Source: Phoronis australis
Lineage: Eukaryota; Phoronida; Phoronidae
Reading direction: 5' to 3'
Length of the DNA stretch: 64,000 bases
Assembly (NCBI GenBank): GCA_002633005.1
Contig: NMRA01000854.1
Location: 1-64,000, forward strand
A program made the position numbers and the translations under genes. Below, one piece after another: positions 58,601 through 64,000 of the stretch (position 1 is the first letter of the stretch; every line of letters starts with the position of its first letter). The notes beneath the pieces were generated by a model, which saw only the letters and a program-made list of their open reading frames with translations, had not been told where the DNA came from and made no database searches.

Positions 58601-61600
58601 AGTGCCTCCCCCCTCCCATACAGATTTTGCTGGAACAGCCCTAAGGCCAAAAAACTTCAAATTGAAAGTATAGCAACGCAGCAATACTAACCACTAGTGT
58701 TAAGTAAAAGTATAGGCACCGACCTACAGTATTTATTTAGAAAAATTCAAAGTGAACGAAAATACAAAAACAGATTGTCATTTACACGTCACAGTAGCAA
58801 ACTGCTCATTTGATGAATCACAAGTCAATGCTGAATGTGATTTGGATTTTATATTTACTCAAGCTTCAAAACAATATGAGTGTTCAGCATAACTTATCCT
58901 CCATCTAGATCGGAAGTGAATCCATGGCATTAAATCTTCACATTTCCTAGGTAACACTGCACGACACTCGAAGACATGAACAGGAACGAAAATAGACATG
59001 ACCGATACATGTCATGAGACAAGGAAACCCCCTTTAACCGTATGGTGAGCAGCCACTGCCCTACAAACAGCATTATGAGTACCTAGCCACTTACGTTCAG
59101 GGGGGTTGAAGAAGTTGAAGAAAGAGTCTTCCTGGACCTGCTTGGTGACGACACGTGTGGTGCCGCGGCCCTTGTGTTTCTGTTTCTTTTTAACCAACTT
59201 CACCGTCACATTCATGTTCTTCATCCAGTCAATAGTACACCTGCAGAGGACAGTGACAGTTGTTACAACAAATATGGTCTCAGTGTTTACAGCAATTCTC
59301 CACTTTATTCGCACAAATGTGATTGCCAAACTTCGGTTTCCAAAGGCGTACTACCATGCCAAAAACAATGAAAACTTTGTCTAATGATGCTTTAGGACAT
59401 CTAAGACTACAATGTTCTTAATCTACAAGTTTGGAGACATTTGAAAAACTAGAATTTCACCTTTCGATCATATTGGGTGCTACATATGTAAAGAATTGCT
59501 GTACTGAAATTTCCACCTTTCTTGCCCTCTTAGTATCATTTTAATGTATATCCCATGATAGTCACATTATTCAGTTACATAATCTCCATGCTGACAATAC
59601 AGCTACGGGCACAATAGCGCAAACCAGTGATTCCCGAATTTCCCATTAAGTTTTCGATTGTCTTTATTGCAGTTAATAAAAAACTTAAGTCACATTTTAG
59701 CAGAGGTTTTACGCCCGATCATACCTAACAGTCATCAGCACATTTCTTATAAACGGCATGCTGCATTTGTTTACAGCAGTAAAACATGGCGACTAAATGG
59801 CAAATATTCTGGCTTTGACGACCACCTTCATGAGCCCGCTTGAAGAATAACGTGGAGATTAAAATCAAAGTTTCAACCCTCTTAGCTAAGAATGAACTTG
59901 TTATCTTTGACAAAAACATGCCCCTTGAATTTTACGAGGAGTCAACACACACCAACAGGGTCTACACACTGTACATCCACCGCAAAGCGACCTATGACTT
60001 CTCTTACCCTTTACATCTGATGATCTCTGGTCCCTCAAATCCAAATGGGTCCGACTCGTCAGGTTCGGAGCGCATGAAGTAGGTTTTTGTCAACACTGTA
60101 TTGCTGAAGTACTCGTTGGGCTCAAAGTGAAACTCTAATATAAATCCCTACAAAGTAATGCCAGTGACAGTTAAATATTGGTACCCACGGTATCTAGTTA
60201 TTTACAGTGATGGTATTAGTCAGAAAAATGGTTTCCAATGCGATAAGTCCAAAACGGAATCAAAAGCTGAGTGGTCACAATCCAGCACTATACTGACACA
60301 GTTAAACCCCACTTGATAAATGGCAACCGTATTTTATGTTTAACATATTCAAATTCAGAGAATGGCCGGCAGAGAACAGTGAAAATTGGTAATTTGTAAC
60401 AAAGAACTTTTTTATTGCTCTGGTCAAAACTAATAACTTCAAGGTCTATCCCATCCAACAAAATCCCAAAATGCGTTTTCCATTCATAAAACCAATTACG
60501 TCTCTTTACTTACATGTATTCCAACATAGCCTACACCATACTTGTAAATCTTGAGCAATACTTGAAAAGCTCTCAGCCAAGTTTACAATCTTGAACAATG
60601 CTTGAAAAGTTCCGAGCCAAGTTTGCAATCCTGAGCAATGCTTGAAAAGCTCCGAGCCAAATTTGCAATCTTGAGCAACATGCTATGAATAATACGCTGA
60701 CACGAAAGTCACGTATTTCTAAAGATATGCATGACTTTTCACCACTCGTCCTTCTGGTCGGCTTTTACAAGGAACAAAGAGAGCGCGGCGCCAGAGTAGG
60801 ACTCAGTTGCAATGACTGCATTGTCTGGTGCAAGCAAGACCCAATTAAGTGTTATTACCCAACCATAAACTATAGTAAGCATTTCTGCCTGAACATACTG
60901 AAGAATTTTCAAAATGCGTAAACCAACAGTTTCGTTAAAAACAAATACCACAGCGGTATTAAGATGGAAAAAACAACCAAGTTTGGTTTTTGATTTTCAG
61001 AAATCCGTAAACTACTAAGCTAAAAACTACAAACATTGGGTACGATTGAAGATAGACGACGGTGCGTATTTATATACAAACACTGATCAGAGTTAACAAT
61101 TTCACGTGGATTATTCTTTTAATATACAACTAAGCTACATTGAAACATCTATAAACAACACACAGTGACTAAATTAGATGTCAACAACTTTTAAAACATT
61201 GCTTATGGTCCAGTGCATGCCGACCTACTTAACTCGAGGAGTAGTACACTAACCGGAAAACTGATGTTCATGGAGATGTGCCAATTTCGATAGTTAGCTT
61301 GTAGTTGAAAAGGAATACGTGTAAAGACGAGAAGATGGCTAGTTTGTAATCAACGAGCAGTGGATGAGGTTGGTCGGTGGGCAAGAGCTGTGATTTCATT
61401 CTTATGACTTAGGAAAAGCTAGAATAGTTATGTAGTTACTGCAACCAAAAGTGTCCAGAGGTTCCAAATCTTCAGCTTGGCTATCACCATATTTGGACTT
61501 TTGTATATATTTTATGATTGGAGTTCTAATAAAGATTTAACTTGAACTGATGACAGGTGTAGTTTTGTTTGCTGTGACGTGTTTGACGTAGCTGGAAAAT

Positions 61601-62626
61601 TCAGGCATGGGTTCATATTAACTGACTGCTAAGTTGTTCTGATACTTCATTTCAAAACAAAACAAAAAGATAGCAACCCTAACCGGTAAGAAAAAAAAAA
61701 CAAGTAGACCGGAGTATTAAAAATAACAGGTATGAAACATATTTAAAACCAACCTTCCTTTGGGAAGTGGCCCTTTGCCAAGATCAACGCGAATTAACTT
61801 TTTAGTCTTTTTGTAATATTTAAAATGTACAGAGTTAAAGCTACTCTCCACATTGCAGGCTTTAACTCTCCACATTTACCAGAGAAAACCAATTTGTGTG
61901 TAATAACAACCACCATTGTTAAGAAAGTAGTGTTAGCTATTACCTTTCCACTTCATTAGCTCAGATCTGCATCAATACAAAGGGCATGCTGAATAGGCAT
62001 CAAAAAAAGATGTCCGGGGCTTAGGTAATCTGAGTGGTGACCAGTGTAAACGAGAAATTCTCCACATGAATGCTTGAAAAGCTCTGAGTGAAGTTTGCAA
62101 TCTTGAGCAATGCTTGAAATGCTCTGAGCCAAGTTTGCAATCTAGACCTATGTTTGAAAAGCTCTGGGTTATGTCTGCTTTACAAGACAAACAATTGAAA
62201 TTGTCTTGCATAGTGGTATTTATTTTAAATTTGTGCTTTTGCTGCGTAAAAATAATAACGGCATGGTCAGCAAGAGAAAATATTTCGTTAACTCTACCAT
62301 AGTTGTTCCTGTGATTAGGAGAAAAGATTAGGACGTAAAAACTTGACGCAGAAATTAGCACCATGCATAGACTTTTGCTAGTATTTTAAGTTTGACGTCC
62401 CAATAACAGTGTACGCATATACACCACACATACACCATACACATACACCCAACATATACACCAAACATATACACCAAACTTACCATAGGATCAGACTCTA
62501 AGAACTTGAGCTTTATGTCTGTGAGATGCTTGAGGATGGGTTCATCATGTTCTTGGATCATCGAGTCCAGCATGTCTACATTTTTAAGTGTTGTTAACCA
62601 GAACTGAGGTACACCAGGTGGAGCCT
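52690..62626 (-). CDS. NAP1L1/NAP1L4-like: NAP1L1/NAP1L4-type nucleosome assembly protein, last six coding exons
   Basis: Minus-strand exons 62626-62484, 60147-60008, 59240-59095, 57431-57289, 56465-56376 and 52722-52690 join in frame to the last 230 residues. The order matches vertebrate NAP1L1: [15 protein letters not shown] and [13 protein letters not shown], then [28 protein letters not shown], the basic [10 protein letters not shown] hairpin, FFNFFNPPE, then [26 protein letters not shown]. An acidic tail with a run of Asp follows, then DPDYKPAP, and a final tiny exon ending in CKQQ. NAP1-family proteins are H2A-H2B chaperones. CKQQ is a CaaX-like ending shared with vertebrate NAP1L1. The acidic exon and the 10-codon last exon are separated by 3.6 kb. 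The 5' exons lie beyond position 64000. The alternative assignment is NAP1L4; both are plausible for a single invertebrate gene. Confidence 0.95.
52975..53430 (+). repeat. Dispersed repeat, copy 1 (related to 63530-63930)
   Basis: AGAGCAATGCGGAG, CACGAATGCACCGCAAA, AATGGCCACTAG, CCATCCGAAAAC and ATAAAAATCCAT match the series at 63535 onward in the same order. The family carries the CCACTAG(G/A) motif several times. It is intronic in the NAP1L gene. Confidence 0.75.
53431..56375. other. NAP1L intron interior; nothing else recognised
   Basis: Short frames (for example a 72-codon plus-strand frame at 53678) lack domains. No RNA gene or clear repeat was identified. Confidence 0.4.
57000..57198 (+). 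repeat. Minisatellite, 33-bp unit, about 6 copies
   Basis: The unit is GTTCCAGCCGACTTTTGCTC then AGTTTATCCCGGG. It lies in a NAP1L intron and creates open frames in all three forward frames; these are not genes. Confidence 0.93.
57844..58644. mobile_element. TIR element with TAA target-site duplication
   Basis: The left end GGGCTGTTCCAGTAAAATCC at 57847 and the right end ATTTTGCTGGAACAGCCC ending at 58641 are inverted copies, and the match extends inward through TGTGGGAGGGGGG / CCCCCCTCCCATA. The 795-bp body is flanked by TAA on both sides, as expected for PIF/Harbinger-type insertion. No transposase frame is visible, so it is non-autonomous. It is intronic in NAP1L. Confidence 0.75.
60545..60690 (+). 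repeat. Minisatellite, 40-bp unit, 3-4 copies
   Basis: The unit is AATCTTGAGCAATGCTTGAA followed by AAGCTCCGAGCCAAGTTTGC. A second cluster of the same unit is at 62065-62180; both lie in one NAP1L intron. Confidence 0.88.
62065..62180 (+). repeat. Second cluster of the 40-bp minisatellite unit
   Basis: About three diverged copies (GAATGCTTGAAAAGCTCTGA, AATGCTTGAAATGCTCTGAG, ATGTTTGAAAAGCTCTGGG), 1.4 kb from the first cluster. Confidence 0.8.
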
Positions 62627-64000
62627 CTAAAGGAACAAATGTACATCACACATTTTACATTTGACATGTCTCAATAGTAAAGAAAACGAATCTACTGCTT
62701 TGTCTGCTAAACGAGGCAACTAACACAAGTTCCCGTCGAAGAAAAAAACTTTTGAGTTGGCCCACTTCCTGCTTTAAAATTAGTTTCAACTAGTTCCTAA
62801 CTCAGAAGTAATCAGTTTTGCGCAATAACCAGCGGTCAGTTCTTTCTAAGTTCAGAAATCACCTCTAACCCGACTCGGAAACAATTTGAGACCAATTTTA
62901 TAACAGTTAAGTGGTCTAAATCAAAAGCCACTTTTTGTGACAGACAGCAGATTTATAGCCACATTAAATAAGCATTTAAACGAGTGACTCATCTGTCACT
63001 TGGTGGCGCTAATGAAGGAAGTCTTCTTCACCAACAGGGGGAGCACCTAGGGGATGAGAACCCCATGTGACCTCCTCAACACATGCAGTTCTACAGGCAG
63101 TCTATTGCTTCATCAATGCCACCCATCAAGTTGCCAACAAAATGTCCAATTACGTCGAATAAACAGAAGCAAAAATAGTGTAATTTGTGTTCATCTCTAA
63201 CATACAGTGGCAGCTATTTTAGGACTAACAGACAACAAGGTGTAGGTGTACAAGCTGCTTTACCGTGATATACGTCATGGTTTTTCTTCTAAAGCACTCG
63301 CACTGCTTTTAAAACCTCACATGACCAGACAGTAATTGCCATTGCTGCAGTGGGACTGACTGAATACCGCATCTTTTGATTTTCATTTGTGAAATATTTT
63401 AGACAAATAACTAAAAATGAAACTTGTGCACCCAAAAATAAAATTTTTGTTCCTTATCACGTTTTAATCGTCCTATGGTGGACTCGTTTCAATAAATTTG
63501 TGAATGGTCGAACAACTTCATACCTATATAACCACAAGAGCAACGGGGAGCATTGAAATGCGTCCACGAATGCACCACAAACGGTGTGCTTCTAGAGTCA
63601 TTTGTTTCGTAAAAATGGCCACTAGATGATGCAAAAACGTCCAATCCATCTGAAAACGGGAACATGTCATGGATTCTTTAATAGTAAGCTGTTTACCAAA
63701 CTTCATAAAAATCCATCAAGGTACTTCAGAGAAAGAAATGAAAATGGAAGCAATGAAATTGCAACTAAAGGGCACAGCGTTCAATGGATTCACCTGAAAG
63801 ATGTCGTTTGTTGTTAGCTTCATATAAATACAATTACAAAGATTCTGCAGTGGGTTTAGGAGATGCAGCTATGGGCGCAAAACAAAACAAAACTACCACT
63901 AGGAGGCGACACAGTAGTCGAAGTCATCATCGTCAACCGTCCTCTTCACACTGAGAACATATACCCCAATTTTCAAATCATCCTTAGATTGGTTTGGTTG
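62627..64000. other. NAP1L intron (minus strand); further 5' exons not found
   Basis: No stretch resembling the N-terminal half of NAP1 proteins was found here on the minus strand, so the preceding exon lies outside. The dispersed repeat at 63530-63930 occupies the end. Confidence 0.5.
63530..63930 (+). repeat. Dispersed repeat, copy 2 (related to 52975-53430)
   Basis: Same series as copy 1: AGAGCAACGGGGAGC, CACGAATGCACCACAAAC, AATGGCCACTAGATG, CCATCTGAAAAC, ATAAAAATCCATCA, then a CCACTAGGAGGCGACAC(A) stretch. It is diverged. Confidence 0.75.

Overview
This is an animal nuclear genome segment with short coding exons, GT-AG introns, long AT-rich spacers, many minisatellites and short inverted-repeat elements. 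There are no operons, ribosome binding sites or CRISPR arrays. Gene content and repeat style suggest an invertebrate, most likely a non-vertebrate deuterostome (echinoderm, hemichordate or cephalochordate). That placement is inference; a lophotrochozoan is not excluded. One long N gap (12133-12245) and four single N's mark assembly joins.

Layout. 1-5.9 kb: repeats and a decayed coding fragment. 5.9-7.1 kb, minus: last exon of a mucin-like SEA/EGF membrane protein. 7.1-12.8 kb: repeats, including a duplicated 370-bp block. 12.9-21.9 kb, plus: a six-exon gene whose 459-residue product joins a YTH-type (m6A-reader-like) domain to an RlaP-type polymerase-beta nucleotidyltransferase; all exon phases agree, and this is the most unusual gene here. 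22.1-24.3 kb: minisatellite and a probable haplotype duplication. 24.9-25.2 kb, plus: a frameshifted THAP domain. 27.2-30.8 kb, plus: a complete five-exon PHF13/PHF23-like PHD gene (177 aa). 35.8-43.6 kb, minus: a complete six-exon METTL1 tRNA m7G methyltransferase (275 aa), with exon 1 in the loop of a 4.4-kb foldback repeat. 47.8-49.2 kb, plus: MFSD5-like transporter with an intronless CDS (461 aa). 52.7-62.6 kb, minus: the last six coding exons of a NAP1L1/NAP1L4-type histone chaperone; its 5' part lies beyond the window.

The genes are not a functional cluster, but there is an RNA-modification thread (YTH-nucleotidyltransferase and METTL1) and a chromatin thread (PHF13/23-like and NAP1L). 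Human METTL1, MFSD5 and NAP1L1 all map to chromosome 12q, so three of the genes may reflect an ancient linkage group. Exon models were built by hand from splice consensus, reading-frame continuity and family knowledge; no database search was possible.
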